Assembly: GCA_963971225.1 (NCBI GenBank)
Contig: OZ020270.1
Coordinates: forward strand, 62,001-126,000
From: Melieria omissa
Lineage: Eukaryota > Arthropoda > Insecta > Diptera > Ulidiidae
Length of the DNA stretch: 64,000 nt
Direction: 5' to 3'
Part shown: positions 10,796 through 25,777 of the stretch, one piece after another
Layout: each line of letters opens with the position of its first letter
Position numbering within the stretch: the first letter of the stretch is position 1
The notes under the pieces: model-generated
Told to the model about the DNA's origin: nothing
The model's input: the letters and a program-made list of their open reading frames with translations, nothing else
Databases searched by the model: none
Program-made: the position numbers and the translations under genes

Positions 10796-13700
10796 AGCTT
10801 ACCATAATGTTATCAATCATCCTGCTATCCCTTGAGATGCGAAAGCAAATCGATATGGAACGGTGACTTTGACCAAATTGCAACTTGTGCGCAACCACTA
10901 AAATGCTTGTCAACACCAAATGCATAAAAGCATATTAATAATTGACCCCTTAAAATTTAGCTAGAGTCTTAAGCTTTATATATTGGTCCCTAACTTTTCA
11001 TTATCCTTCAGGAATAATGAGCATATCGATGCGCAAGGATAACATTGAAAAACTGCCTATTACAAAATACACACTCACCACTAAAGTGCTTATAGAATCC
11101 AAACGCGTATGGTTACCTTAATAAAAAAAAACCCCTTAAAATGTAGCTAGAGATTGCAGCTTTATCAAATTAAATCAATAATTCGATTACTATTCGGCAA
11201 TCATGAACAGATCGATGCGCAAGAGTGACATTAAATGGCTGCCTACTGCAAAATCGAAAAAATGCTTGTAAAATATGAATTTCTAGGTTTATCGAAAAAA
11301 TAATACCCTTAAAACCTAACTGGAGTCTTCAGATTTCATAAATGGGGTCAATCTTCTCGCTATCTTAAAGGACGAAAGATAATTTCGTTGTGGAAAAATG
11401 ATATCGGCCACATGATACATCTGCATAACCAATGAAATGCTTGTGGAAGCTAAATGCGCACGGTCACATTAATCAAAATGGCGTCAAAATTAAGCAAGAG
11501 TTACCACTTTTCACCAATGGGGTAAATACCAAAAATATCCGACCAGCCGCATGACATAATATATGGCCAAGGTTGGCATGCACAATATGGTGATTAGTTA
11601 AAAATTTTTAAAAATTTATCGGAATTATGGCTGTTAAATCTTGACGGATAATCGGATTTTAATAAATTATATCTTATTATTTAGCTAGTCTCTTAAGCTT
11701 ACCATAATGTTATCAATCATCCTGCTATCCCTTGAGATGCGAAAGCAAATCGATATGGAACGGTGACTTTGACCAAATTGCAACTTGTGCGCAACCACTA
11801 AAATGCTTGTCAACACCAAATGCATAAAAGCATATTAATAATTGACCCCTTAAAATTTAGCTAGAGTCTTAAGCTTTATATATTGGTCCCTAACTTTTCA
11901 TTATCCTTCAGGAATAATGAGCATATCGATGCGCAAGGATAACATTGAAAAACTGCCTATTACAAAATACACACTCACCACTAAAGTGCTTATAGAATCC
12001 AAACGCGTATGGTTACCTTAATAAAAAAAAACCCCTTAAAATGTAGCTAGAGATTGCAGCTTTATCAAATTAAATCAATAATTCGATTACTATTCGGCAA
12101 TCATGAACAGATCGATGCGCAAGAGTGACATTAAATGGCTGCCTACTGCAAAATCGAAAAAATGCTTGTAAAATATGAATTTCTAGGTTTATCGAAAAAA
12201 TAATACCCTTAAAACCTAACTGGAGTCTTCAGATTTCATAAATGGGGTCAATCTTCTCGCTATCTTAAAGGACGAAAGATAATTTCGTTGTGGAAAAATG
12301 ATATCGGCCACATGATACATCTGCATAACCAATGAAATGCTTGTGGAAGCTAAATGCGCACGGTCACATTAATCAAAATGGCGTCAAAATTAAGCAAGAG
12401 TTACCACTTTTCACCAATGGGGTAAATACCAAAAATATCCGACCAGCCGCATGACATAATATATGGCCAAGGTTGGCATGCACAATATGGTGATTAGTTA
12501 AAAATTTTTAAAAATTTATCGGAATTATGGCTGTTAAATCTTGACGGATAATCGGATTTTAATAAATTATATCTTATTATTTAGCTAGTCTCTTAAGCTT
12601 ACCATAATGTTATCAATCATCCTGCTATCCCTTGAGATGCGAAAGCAAATCGATATGGAACGGTGACTTTGACCAAATTGCAACTTGTGCGCAACCACTA
12701 AAATGCTTGTCAACACCAAATGCATAAAAGCATATTAATAATTGACCCCTTAAAATTTAGCTAGAGTCTTAAGCTTTATATATTGGTCCCTAACTTTTCA
12801 TTATCCTTCAGGAATAATGAGCATATCGATGCGCAAGGATAACATTGAAAAACTGCCTATTACAAAATACACACTCACCACTAAAGTGCTTATAGAATCC
12901 AAACGCGTATGGTTACCTTAATAAAAAAAACCCCTTAAAATGTAGCTAGAGATTGCAGCTTTATCAAATTAAATCAATAATTCGATTACTATTCGGCAAT
13001 CATGAACAGATCGATGCGCAAGAGTGACATTAAATGGCTGCCTACTGCAAAATCGATAAAATGCTTGTAAAATATGAATTTCTAGGTTTATCGAAAAAAT
13101 AATACCCTTAAAACCTAACTGGAGTCTTCAGATTTCATAAATGGGGTCAATCTTCTCGCTATCTTAAAGGACGAAAGATAATTTCGTTGTGGAAAAATGA
13201 TATCGGCCACATGATACATCTGCATAACCAATGAAATGCTTGTGGAAGCTAAATGCGCACGGTCACATTAATCAAAATGGCGTCAAAATTAAGCAAGAGT
13301 TACCACTTTTCACCAATGGGGTAAATACCAAAAATATCCGACCAGCCGCATGACATAATATATGGCCAAGGTTGGCATGCACAATATGGTGATTAGTTAA
13401 AAATTTTTAAAAATTTATCGGAATTATGGCTGTTAAATCTTGACGGATAATCGGATTTTAATAAATTATATCTTATTATTTAGCTAGTCTCTTAAGCTTA
13501 CCATAATGTTATCAATCATCCTGCTATCCCTTGAGATGCGAAAGCAAATCGATATGGAACGGTGACTTTGACCAAATTGCAACTTGTGCGCAACCACTAA
13601 AATGCTTGTCAACACCAAATGCATAAAAGCATATTAATAATTGACCCCTTAAAATTTAGCTAGAGTCTTAAGCTTTATATATTGGTCCCTAACTTTTCAT

Positions 13701-16193
13701 TATCCTTCAGGAATAATGAGCATATCGATGCGCAAGGATAACATTGAAAAACTGCCTATTACAAAATACACACTCACCACTAAAGTGCTTATAGAATCCA
13801 AACGCGTATGGTTACCTTAATAAAAAAAAACCCCTTAAAATGTAGCTAGAGATTGCAGCTTTATCAAATTAAATCAATAATTCGATTACTATTCGGCAAT
13901 CATGAACAGATCGATGCGCAAGAGTGACATTAAATGGCTGCCTACTGCAAAATCGAAAAAATGCTTGTAAAATATGAATTTCTAGGTTTATCGAAAAAAT
14001 AATACCCTTAAAACCTAACTGGAGTCTTCAGATTTCATAAATGGGGTCAATCTTCTCGCTATCTTAAAGGACGAAAGATAATTTCGTTGTGGAAAAATGA
14101 TATCGGCCACATGATACATCTGCATAACCAATGAAATGCTTGTGGAAGCTAAATGCGCACGGTCACATTAATCAAAATGGCGTCAAAATTAAGCAAGAGT
14201 TACCACTTTTCACCAATGGGGTAAATACCAAAAATATCCGACCAGCCGCATGACATAATATATGGCCAAGGTTGGCATGCACAATATGGTGATTAGTTAA
14301 AAATTTTTAAAAATTTATCGGAATTATGGCTGTTAAATCTTGACGGATAATCGGATTTTAATAAATTATATCTTATTATTTAGCTAGTCTCTTAAGCTTA
14401 CCATAATGTTATCAATCATCCTGCTATCCCTTGAGATGCGAAAGCAAATCGATATGGAACGGTGACTTTGACCAAATTGCAACTTGTGCGCAACCACTAA
14501 AATGCTTGTCAACACCAAATGCATAAAAGCATATTAATAATTGACCCCTTAAAATTTAGCTAGAGTCTTAAGCTTTATATATTGGTCCCTAACTTTTCAT
14601 TATCCTTCAGGAATAATGAGCATATCGATGCGCAAGGATAACATTGAAAAACTGCCTATTACAAAATACACACTCACCACTAAAGTGCTTATAGAATCCA
14701 AACGCGTATGGTTACCTTAATAAAAAAAACCCCTTAAAATGTAGCTAGAGATTGCAGCTTTATCAAATTAAATCAATAATTCGATTACTATTCGGCAATC
14801 ATGAACAGATCGATGCGCAAGAGTGACATTAAATGGCTGCCTACTGCAAAATCGATAAAATGCTTGTAAAATATGAATTTCTAGGTTTATCGAAAAAATA
14901 ATACCCTTAAAACCTAACTGGAGTCTTCAGATTTCATAAATGGGGTCAATCTTCTCGCTATCTTAAAGGACGAAAGATAATTTCGTTGTGGAAAAATGAT
15001 ATCGGCCACATGATACATCTGCATAACCAATGAAATGCTTGTGGAAGCTAAATGCGCACGGTCACATTAATCAAAATGGCGTCAAAATTAAGCAAGAGTT
15101 ACCACTTTTCACCAATGGGGTAAATACCAAAAATATCCGACCAGCCGCATGACATAATATATGGCCAAGGTTGGCATGCACAATATGGTGATTAGTTAAA
15201 AATTTTTAAAAATTTATCGGAATTATGGCTGTTAAATCTTGACGGATAATCGGATTTTAATAAATTATATCTTATTATTTAGCTAGTCTCTTAAGCTTAC
15301 CATAATGTTATCAATCATCCTGCTATCCCTTGAGATGCGAAAGCAAATCGATATGGAACGGTGACTTTGACCAAATTGCAACTTGTGCGCAACCACTAAA
15401 ATGCTTGTCAACACCAAATGCATAAAAGCATATTAATAATTGACCCCTTAAAATTTAGCTAGAGTCTTAAGCTTTATATATTGGTCCCTAACTTTTCATT
15501 ATCCTTCAGGAATAATGAGCATATCGATGCGCAAGGATAACATTGAAAAACTGCCTATTACAAAATACACACTCACCACTAAAGTGCTTATAGAATCCAA
15601 ACGCGTATGGTTACCTTAATAAAAAAAAACCCCTTAAAATGTAGCTAGAGATTGCAGCTTTATCAAATTAAATCAATAATTCGATTACTATTCGGCAATC
15701 ATGAACAGATCGATGCGCAAGAGTGACATTAAATGGCTGCCTACTGCAAAATCGATAAAATGCTTGTAAAATATGAATTTCTAGGTTTATCGAAAAAATA
15801 ATACCCTTAAAACCTAGCTGGAGTCTTCAGATTTCATAAATGGGGTCAATCTTCTCGCTATCTTAAAGGACGAAAGATAATTTCGTTGTGGAAAAATGAT
15901 ATCGGCCACATGATACATCTGCATAACCAATGAAATGCTTGTGGAAGCTAAATGCGCACGGTCACATTAATCAAAATGGCGTCAAAATTAAGCAAGAGTT
16001 ACCACTTTTCACCAATGGGGTAAATACCAAAAATATCCGACCAGCAGCATGACATAATATATGGCCAAGGTTGGCATGCACAATATGGTGATTAGTTAAA
16101 AATTTTTAAAAATTTATCGGAATTATGGCTGTTAAATCTTGACGGATAATCGGATTTTAATAAATTATATCTTATTATTTAGCTAGTCTCTTA
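10796..16193 (+). repeat. Six-unit super-repeat, copy 3 (types A-A-B-A-B-C)
   Basis: Units 13-18 have type order A, A, B, A, B, C over 5,398 bp, the same as the preceding block. The next block (16194-22492) is A, A, A, A, A, B, C, so the pattern decays there while keeping the closing B-C pair. Confidence 0.85.
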
Positions 16194-19100
16194 AGCTTAC
16201 CATAATGTTATCAATCATCCTGCTATCCCTTGAGATGCGAAAGCAAATCGATATGGAACGGTGACTTTGACCAAATTGCAACTTGTGCGCAACCACTAAA
16301 ATGCTTGTCAACACCAAATGCATAAAAGCATATTAATAATTGACCCCTTAAAATTTAGCTAGAGTCTTAAGCTTTATATATTGGTCCCTAACTTTTCATT
16401 ATCCTTCAGGAATAATGAGCATATCGATGCGCAAGGATAACATTGAAAAACTGCCTATTACAAAATACACACTCACCACTAAAGTGCTTATAGAATCCAA
16501 ACGCGTATGGTTACCTTAATAAAAAAAAACCCCTTAAAATGTAGCTAGAGATTGCAGCTTTATCAAATTAAATCAATAATTCGATTACTATTCGGCAATC
16601 ATGAACAGATCGATGCGCAAGAGTGACATTAAATGGCTGCCTACTGCAAAATCGAAAAAATGCTTGTAAAATATGAATTTCTAGGTTTATCGAAAAAATA
16701 ATACCCTTAAAACCTAACTGGAGTCTTCAGATTTCATAAATGGGGTCAATCTTCTCGCTATCTTAAAGGACGAAAGATAATTTCGTTGTGGAAAAATGAT
16801 ATCGGCCACATGATACATCTGCATAACCAATGAAATGCTTGTGGAAGCTAAATGCGCACGGTCACATTAATCAAAATGGCGTCAAAATTAAGCAAGAGTT
16901 ACCACTTTTCACCAATGGGGTAAATACCAAAAATATCCGACCAGCCGCATGACATAATATATGGCCAAGGTTGGCATGCACAATATGGTGATTAGTTAAA
17001 AATTTTTAAAAATTTATCGGAATTATGGCTGTTAAATCTTGACGGATAATCGGATTTTAATAAATTATATCTTATTATTTAGCTAGTCTCTTAAGCTTAC
17101 CATAATGTTATCAATCATCCTGCTATCCCTTGAGATGCGAAAGCAAATCGATATGGAACGGTGACTTTGACCAAATTGCAACTTGTGCGCAACCACTAAA
17201 ATGCTTGTCAACACCAAATGCATAAAAGCATATTAATAATTGACCCCTTAAAATTTAGCTAGAGTCTTAAGCTTTATATATTGGTCCCTAACTTTTCATT
17301 ATCCTTCAGGAATAATGAGCATATCGATGCGCAAGGATAACATTGAAAAACTGCCTATTACAAAATACACACTCACCACTAAAGTGCTTATAGAATCCAA
17401 ACGCGTATGGTTACCTTAATAAAAAAAAACCCCTTAAAATGTAGCTAGAGATTGCAGCTTTATCAAATTAAATCAATAATTCGATTACTATTCGGCAATC
17501 ATGAACAGATCGATGCGCAAGAGTGACATTAAATGGCTGCCTACTGCAAAATCGAAAAAATGCTTGTAAAATATGAATTTCTAGGTTTATCGAAAAAATA
17601 ATACCCTTAAAACCTAACTGGAGTCTTCAGATTTCATAAATGGGGTCAATCTTCTCGCTATCTTAAAGGACGAAAGATAATTTCGTTGTGGAAAAATGAT
17701 ATCGGCCACATGATACATCTGCATAACCAATGAAATGCTTGTGGAAGCTAAATGCGCACGGTCACATTAATCAAAATGGCGTCAAAATTAAGCAAGAGTT
17801 ACCACTTTTCACCAATGGGGTAAATACCAAAAATATCCGACCAGCCGCATGACATAATATATGGCCAAGGTTGGCATGCACAATATGGTGATTAGTTAAA
17901 AATTTTTAAAAATTTATCGGAATTATGGCTGTTAAATCTTGACGGATAATCGGATTTTAATAAATTATATCTTATTATTTAGCTAGTCTCTTAAGCTTAC
18001 CATAATGTTATCAATCATCCTGCTATCCCTTGAGATGCGAAAGCAAATCGATATGGAACGGTGACTTTGACCAAATTGCAACTTGTGCGCAACCACTAAA
18101 ATGCTTGTCAACACCAAATGCATAAAAGCATATTAATAATTGACCCCTTAAAATTTAGCTAGAGTCTTAAGCTTTATATATTGGTCCCTAACTTTTCATT
18201 ATCCTTCAGGAATAATGAGCATATCGATGCGCAAGGATAACATTGAAAAACTGCCTATTACAAAATACACACTCACCACTAAAGTGCTTATAGAATCCAA
18301 ACGCGTATGGTTACCTTAATAAAAAAAAACCCCTTAAAATGTAGCTAGAGATTGCAGCTTTATCAAATTAAATCAATAATTCGATTACTATTCGGCAATC
18401 ATGAACAGATCGATGCGCAAGAGTGACATTAAATGGCTGCCTACTGCAAAATCGAAAAAATGCTTGTAAAATATGAATTTCTAGGTTTATCGAAAAAATA
18501 ATACCCTTAAAACCTAACTGGAGTCTTCAGATTTCATAAATGGGGTCAATCTTCTCGCTATCTTAAAGGACGAAAGATAATTTCGTTGTGGAAAAATGAT
18601 ATCGGCCACATGATACATCTGCATAACCAATGAAATGCTTGTGGAAGCTAAATGCGCACGGTCACATTAATCAAAATGGCGTCAAAATTAAGCAAGAGTT
18701 ACCACTTTTCACCAATGGGGTAAATACCAAAAATATCCGACCAGCCGCATGACATAATATATGGCCAAGGTTGGCATGCACAATATGGTGATTAGTTAAA
18801 AATTTTTAAAAATTTATCGGAATTATGGCTGTTAAATCTTGACGGATAATCGGATTTTAATAAATTATATCTTATTATTTAGCTAGTCTCTTAAGCTTAC
18901 CATAATGTTATCAATCATCCTGCTATCCCTTGAGATGCGAAAGCAAATCGATATGGAACGGTGACTTTGACCAAATTGCAACTTGTGCGCAACCACTAAA
19001 ATGCTTGTCAACACCAAATGCATAAAAGCATATTAATAATTGACCCCTTAAAATTTAGCTAGAGTCTTAAGCTTTATATATTGGTCCCTAACTTTTCATT

Positions 19101-22100
19101 ATCCTTCAGGAATAATGAGCATATCGATGCGCAAGGATAACATTGAAAAACTGCCTATTACAAAATACACACTCACCACTAAAGTGCTTATAGAATCCAA
19201 ACGCGTATGGTTACCTTAATAAAAAAAAACCCCTTAAAATGTAGCTAGAGATTGCAGCTTTATCAAATTAAATCAATAATTCGATTACTATTCGGCAATC
19301 ATGAACAGATCGATGCGCAAGAGTGACATTAAATGGCTGCCTACTGCAAAATCGAAAAAATGCTTGTAAAATATGAATTTCTAGGTTTATCGAAAAAATA
19401 ATACCCTTAAAACCTAACTGGAGTCTTCAGATTTCATAAATGGGGTCAATCTTCTCGCTATCTTAAAGGACGAAAGATAATTTCGTTGTGGAAAAATGAT
19501 ATCGGCCACATGATACATCTGCATAACCAATGAAATGCTTGTGGAAGCTAAATGCGCACGGTCACATTAATCAAAATGGCGTCAAAATTAAGCAAGAGTT
19601 ACCACTTTTCACCAATGGGGTAAATACCAAAAATATCCGACCAGCCGCATGACATAATATATGGCCAAGGTTGGCATGCACAATATGGTGATTAGTTAAA
19701 AATTTTTAAAAATTTATCGGAATTATGGCTGTTAAATCTTGACGGATAATCGGATTTTAATAAATTATATCTTATTATTTAGCTAGTCTCTTAAGCTTAC
19801 CATAATGTTATCAATCATCCTGCTATCCCTTGAGATGCGAAAGCAAATCGATATGGAACGGTGACTTTGACCAAATTGCAACTTGTGCGCAACCACTAAA
19901 ATGCTTGTCAACACCAAATGCATAAAAGCATATTAATAATTGACCCCTTAAAATTTAGCTAGAGTCTTAAGCTTTATATATTGGTCCCTAACTTTTCATT
20001 ATCCTTCAGGAATAATGAGCATATCGATGCGCAAGGATAACATTGAAAAACTGCCTATTACAAAATACACACTCACCACTAAAGTGCTTATAGAATCCAA
20101 ACGCGTATGGTTACCTTAATAAAAAAAAACCCCTTAAAATGTAGCTAGAGATTGCAGCTTTATCAAATTAAATCAATAATTCGATTACTATTCGGCAATC
20201 ATGAACAGATCGATGCGCAAGAGTGACATTAAATGGCTGCCTACTGCAAAATCGAAAAAATGCTTGTAAAATATGAATTTCTAGGTTTATCGAAAAAATA
20301 ATACCCTTAAAACCTAACTGGAGTCTTCAGATTTCATAAATGGGGTCAATCTTCTCGCTATCTTAAAGGACGAAAGATAATTTCGTTGTGGAAAAATGAT
20401 ATCGGCCACATGATACATCTGCATAACCAATGAAATGCTTGTGGAAGCTAAATGCGCACGGTCACATTAATCAAAATGGCGTCAAAATTAAGCAAGAGTT
20501 ACCACTTTTCACCAATGGGGTAAATACCAAAAATATCCGACCAGCCGCATGACATAATATATGGCCAAGGTTGGCATGCACAATATGGTGATTAGTTAAA
20601 AATTTTTAAAAATTTATCGGAATTATGGCTGTTAAATCTTGACGGATAATCGGATTTTAATAAATTATATCTTATTATTTAGCTAGTCTCTTAAGCTTAC
20701 CATAATGTTATCAATCATCCTGCTATCCCTTGAGATGCGAAAGCAAATCGATATGGAACGGTGACTTTGACCAAATTGCAACTTGTGCGCAACCACTAAA
20801 ATGCTTGTCAACACCAAATGCATAAAAGCATATTAATAATTGACCCCTTAAAATTTAGCTAGAGTCTTAAGCTTTATATATTGGTCCCTAACTTTTCATT
20901 ATCCTTCAGGAATAATGAGCATATCGATGCGCAAGGATAACATTGAAAAACTGCCTATTACAAAATACACACTCACCACTAAAGTGCTTATAGAATCCAA
21001 ACGCGTATGGTTACCTTAATAAAAAAAACCCCTTAAAATGTAGCTAGAGATTGCAGCTTTATCAAATTAAATCAATAATTCGATTACTATTCGGCAATCA
21101 TGAACAGATCGATGCGCAAGAGTGACATTAAATGGCTGCCTACTGCAAAATCGATAAAATGCTTGTAAAATATGAATTTCTAGGTTTATCGAAAAAATAA
21201 TACCCTTAAAACCTAACTGGAGTCTTCAGATTTCATAAATGGGGTCAATCTTCTCGCTATCTTAAAGGACGAAAGATAATTTCGTTGTGGAAAAATGATA
21301 TCGGCCACATGATACATCTGCATAACCAATGAAATGCTTGTGGAAGCTAAATGCGCACGGTCACATTAATCAAAATGGCGTCAAAATTAAGCAAGAGTTA
21401 CCACTTTTCACCAATGGGGTAAATACCAAAAATATCCGACCAGCCGCATGACATAATATATGGCCAAGGTTGGCATGCACAATATGGTGATTAGTTAAAA
21501 ATTTTTAAAAATTTATCGGAATTATGGCTGTTAAATCTTGACGGATAATCGGATTTTAATAAATTATATCTTATTATTTAGCTAGTCTCTTAAGCTTACC
21601 ATAATGTTATCAATCATCCTGCTATCCCTTGAGATGCGAAAGCAAATCGATATGGAACGGTGACTTTGACCAAATTGCAACTTGTGCGCAACCACTAAAA
21701 TGCTTGTCAACACCAAATGCATAAAAGCATATTAATAATTGACCCCTTAAAATTTAGCTAGAGTCTTAAGCTTTATATATTGGTCCCTAACTTTTCATTA
21801 TCCTTCAGGAATAATGAGCATATCGATGCGCAAGGATAACATTGAAAAACTGCCTATTACAAAATACACACTCACCACTAAAGTGCTTATAGAATCCAAA
21901 CGCGTATGGTTACCTTAATAAAAAAAAACCCCTTAAAATGTAGCTAGAGATTGCAGCTTTATCAAATTAAATCAATAATTCGATTACTATTCGGCAATCA
22001 TGAACAGATCGATGCGCAAGAGTGACATTAAATGGCTGCCTACTGCAAAATCGATAAAATGCTTGTAAAATATGAATTTCTAGGTTTATCGAAAAAATAA

Positions 22101-25100
22101 TACCCTTAAAACCTAGCTGGAGTCTTCAGATTTCATAAATGGGGTCAATCTTCTCGCTATCTTAAAGGACGAAAGATAATTTCGTTGTGGAAAAATGATA
22201 TCGGCCACATGATACATCTGCATAACCAATGAAATGCTTGTGGAAGCTAAATGCGCACGGTCACATTAATCAAAATGGCGTCAAAATTAAGCAAGAGTTA
22301 CCACTTTTCACCAATGGGGTAAATACCAAAAATATCCGACCAGCAGCATGACATAATATATGGCCAAGGTTGGCATGCACAATATGGTGATTAGTTAAAA
22401 ATTTTTAAAAATTTATCGGAATTATGGCTGTTAAATCTTGACGGATAATCGGATTTTAATAAATTATATCTTATTATTTAGCTAGTCTCTTAAGCTTACC
22501 ATAATGTTATCAATCATCCTGCTATCCCTTGAGATGCGAAAGCAAATCGATATGGAACGGTGACTTTGACCAAATTGCAACTTGTGCGCAACCACTAAAA
22601 TGCTTGTCAACACCAAATGCATAAAAGCATATTAATAATTGACCCCTTAAAATTTAGCTAGAGTCTTAAGCTTTATATATTGGTCCCTAACTTTTCATTA
22701 TCCTTCAGGAATAATGAGCATATCGATGCGCAAGGATAACATTGAAAAACTGCCTATTACAAAATACACACTCACCACTAAAGTGCTTATAGAATCCAAA
22801 CGCGTATGGTTACCTTAATAAAAAAAAACCCCTTAAAATGTAGCTAGAGATTGCAGCTTTATCAAATTAAATCAATAATTCGATTACTATTCGGCAATCA
22901 TGAACAGATCGATGCGCAAGAGTGACATTAAATGGCTGCCTACTGCAAAATCGAAAAAATGCTTGTAAAATATGAATTTCTAGGTTTATCGAAAAAATAA
23001 TACCCTTAAAACCTAACTGGAGTCTTCAGATTTCATAAATGGGGTCAATCTTCTCGCTATCTTAAAGGACGAAAGATAATTTCGTTGTGGAAAAATGATA
23101 TCGGCCACATGATACATCTGCATAACCAATGAAATGCTTGTGGAAGCTAAATGCGCACGGTCACATTAATCAAAATGGCGTCAAAATTAAGCAAGAGTTA
23201 CCACTTTTCACCAATGGGGTAAATACCAAAAATATCCGACCAGCCGCATGACATAATATATGGCCAAGGTTGGCATGCACAATATGGTGATTAGTTAAAA
23301 ATTTTTAAAAATTTATCGGAATTATGGCTGTTAAATCTTGACGGATAATCGGATTTTAATAAATTATATCTTATTATTTAGCTAGTCTCTTAAGCTTACC
23401 ATAATGTTATCAATCATCCTGCTATCCCTTGAGATGCGAAAGCAAATCGATATGGAACGGTGACTTTGACCAAATTGCAACTTGTGCGCAACCACTAAAA
23501 TGCTTGTCAACACCAAATGCATAAAAGCATATTAATAATTGACCCCTTAAAATTTAGCTAGAGTCTTAAGCTTTATATATTGGTCCCTAACTTTTCATTA
23601 TCCTTCAGGAATAATGAGCATATCGATGCGCAAGGATAACATTGAAAAACTGCCTATTACAAAATACACACTCACCACTAAAGTGCTTATAGAATCCAAA
23701 CGCGTATGGTTACCTTAATAAAAAAAAACCCCTTAAAATGTAGCTAGAGATTGCAGCTTTATCAAATTAAATCAATAATTCGATTACTATTCGGCAATCA
23801 TGAACAGATCGATGCGCAAGAGTGACATTAAATGGCTGCCTACTGCAAAATCGAAAAAATGCTTGTAAAATATGAATTTCTAGGTTTATCGAAAAAATAA
23901 TACCCTTAAAACCTAACTGGAGTCTTCAGATTTCATAAATGGGGTCAATCTTCTCGCTATCTTAAAGGACGAAAGATAATTTCGTTGTGGAAAAATGATA
24001 TCGGCCACATGATACATCTGCATAACCAATGAAATGCTTGTGGAAGCTAAATGCGCACGGTCACATTAATCAAAATGGCGTCAAAATTAAGCAAGAGTTA
24101 CCACTTTTCACCAATGGGGTAAATACCAAAAATATCCGACCAGCCGCATGACATAATATATGGCCAAGGTTGGCATGCACAATATGGTGATTAGTTAAAA
24201 ATTTTTAAAAATTTATCGGAATTATGGCTGTTAAATCTTGACGGATAATCGGATTTTAATAAATTATATCTTATTATTTAGCTAGTCTCTTAAGCTTACC
24301 ATAATGTTATCAATCATCCTGCTATCCCTTGAGATGCGAAAGCAAATCGATATGGAACGGTGACTTTGACCAAATTGCAACTTGTGCGCAACCACTAAAA
24401 TGCTTGTCAACACCAAATGCATAAAAGCATATTAATAATTGACCCCTTAAAATTTAGCTAGAGTCTTAAGCTTTATATATTGGTCCCTAACTTTTCATTA
24501 TCCTTCAGGAATAATGAGCATATCGATGCGCAAGGATAACATTGAAAAACTGCCTATTACAAAATACACACTCACCACTAAAGTGCTTATAGAATCCAAA
24601 CGCGTATGGTTACCTTAATAAAAAAAAACCCCTTAAAATGTAGCTAGAGATTGCAGCTTTATCAAATTAAATCAATAATTCGATTACTATTCGGCAATCA
24701 TGAACAGATCGATGCGCAAGAGTGACATTAAATGGCTGCCTACTGCAAAATCGAAAAAATGCTTGTAAAATATGAATTTCTAGGTTTATCGAAAAAATAA
24801 TACCCTTAAAACCTAACTGGAGTCTTCAGATTTCATAAATGGGGTCAATCTTCTCGCTATCTTAAAGGACGAAAGATAATTTCGTTGTGGAAAAATGATA
24901 TCGGCCACATGATACATCTGCATAACCAATGAAATGCTTGTGGAAGCTAAATGCGCACGGTCACATTAATCAAAATGGCGTCAAAATTAAGCAAGAGTTA
25001 CCACTTTTCACCAATGGGGTAAATACCAAAAATATCCGACCAGCCGCATGACATAATATATGGCCAAGGTTGGCATGCACAATATGGTGATTAGTTAAAA

Positions 25101-25705
25101 ATTTTTAAAAATTTATCGGAATTATGGCTGTTAAATCTTGACGGATAATCGGATTTTAATAAATTATATCTTATTATTTAGCTAGTCTCTTAAGCTTACC
25201 ATAATGTTATCAATCATCCTGCTATCCCTTGAGATGCGAAAGCAAATCGATATGGAACGGTGACTTTGACCAAATTGCAACTTGTGCGCAACCACTAAAA
25301 TGCTTGTCAACACCAAATGCATAAAAGCATATTAATAATTGACCCCTTAAAATTTAGCTAGAGTCTTAAGCTTTATATATTGGTCCCTAACTTTTCATTA
25401 TCCTTCAGGAATAATGAGCATATCGATGCGCAAGGATAACATTGAAAAACTGCCTATTACAAAATACACACTCACCACTAAAGTGCTTATAGAATCCAAA
25501 CGCGTATGGTTACCTTAATAAAAAAAAACCCCTTAAAATGTAGCTAGAGATTGCAGCTTTATCAAATTAAATCAATAATTCGATTACTATTCGGCAATCA
25601 TGAACAGATCGATGCGCAAGAGTGACATTAAATGGCTGCCTACTGCAAAATCGAAAAAATGCTTGTAAAATATGAATTTCTAGGTTTATCGAAAAAATAA
25701 TACCC

Positions 25706-25709
25706 TTAA
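25706..25709. repeat. Target site duplication TTAA, left
   Basis: TTAA from the satellite junction CCCTTAAAACC between subunits S3 and S4. The uninterrupted sequence is visible in every other unit, for example at 1413-1416. Confidence 0.96.
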
Positions 25710-25724
25710 CCTTCATCTGCTCCT
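25710..25724 (+). repeat. Terminal inverted repeat, left (transposon 3' end)
   Basis: CCTTCATCTGCTCCT, a perfect inverted match of the right end. It begins CCTT, the CCY start usual for piggyBac-family termini. Confidence 0.95.
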
Positions 25725-25725
25725 C

Positions 25726-25769
25726 AAAAAAACTTACGTTGTGTACCCTCATGTGTAGATTTCTACACA
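25726..25769 (+). repeat. Subterminal inverted repeat, left arm (44 bp)
   Basis: Runs from an A7 tract through CTTACGTTGTGTACCCTCA into the 18-bp palindrome. It matches the reverse complement of 27856-27899 at 40 of 44 positions, counted by hand. It lies one base inside the left TIR. In piggyBac elements internal repeats of this kind are transposase-binding sites; that role is inferred here. Confidence 0.85.
25752..25769. repeat. 18-bp palindrome, copy 1
   Basis: TGTGTAGATTTCTACACA: 8-bp perfect arms around TT. One of three identical copies in the element (reverse complement at copy 2), all near the ends. Possible transposase or repressor binding site. Confidence 0.85.
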
Positions 25770-25777
25770 GATGGGAT

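Larger units (their letters stand above)
1..25709 (+). repeat. Satellite array, left block (~900-bp higher-order unit)
   Basis: Head-to-tail tandem array. Taking AGCTTACCAT as phase marker, units begin at 1, 901, 1800, 2699, 3599, 4498, 5398, 6298, 7198, 8097, 8997, 9896, 10796, 11696, 12596, 13495, 14395, 15294, 16194, 17094, 17994, 18894, 19794, 20694, 21593, 22493, 23393, 24293 and 25193. The last is split by the transposon. Spacing is 900 or 899 bp; the difference is the length of one A-run (9 or 8) near unit position 328. Apart from four diagnostic sites the copies look identical by eye. The sequence is AT-rich with no ORF of note. All eight type B units and four type C units (4498, 9896, 15294, 21593) lie here. 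Likely centromeric or pericentromeric satellite; that role is inferred from structure only. Confidence 0.98.

Noticed and set aside
1..25709. Protein-coding tandem gene family in the 900-bp units
   Set aside because: No substantial open frame on either strand; stops occur throughout and 899/900-bp alternation would shift frames.
25567..25752. 61-codon minus-strand open frame crossing the left transposon boundary
   Set aside because: It joins satellite to the transposon tail and has no family resemblance; a chance frame.
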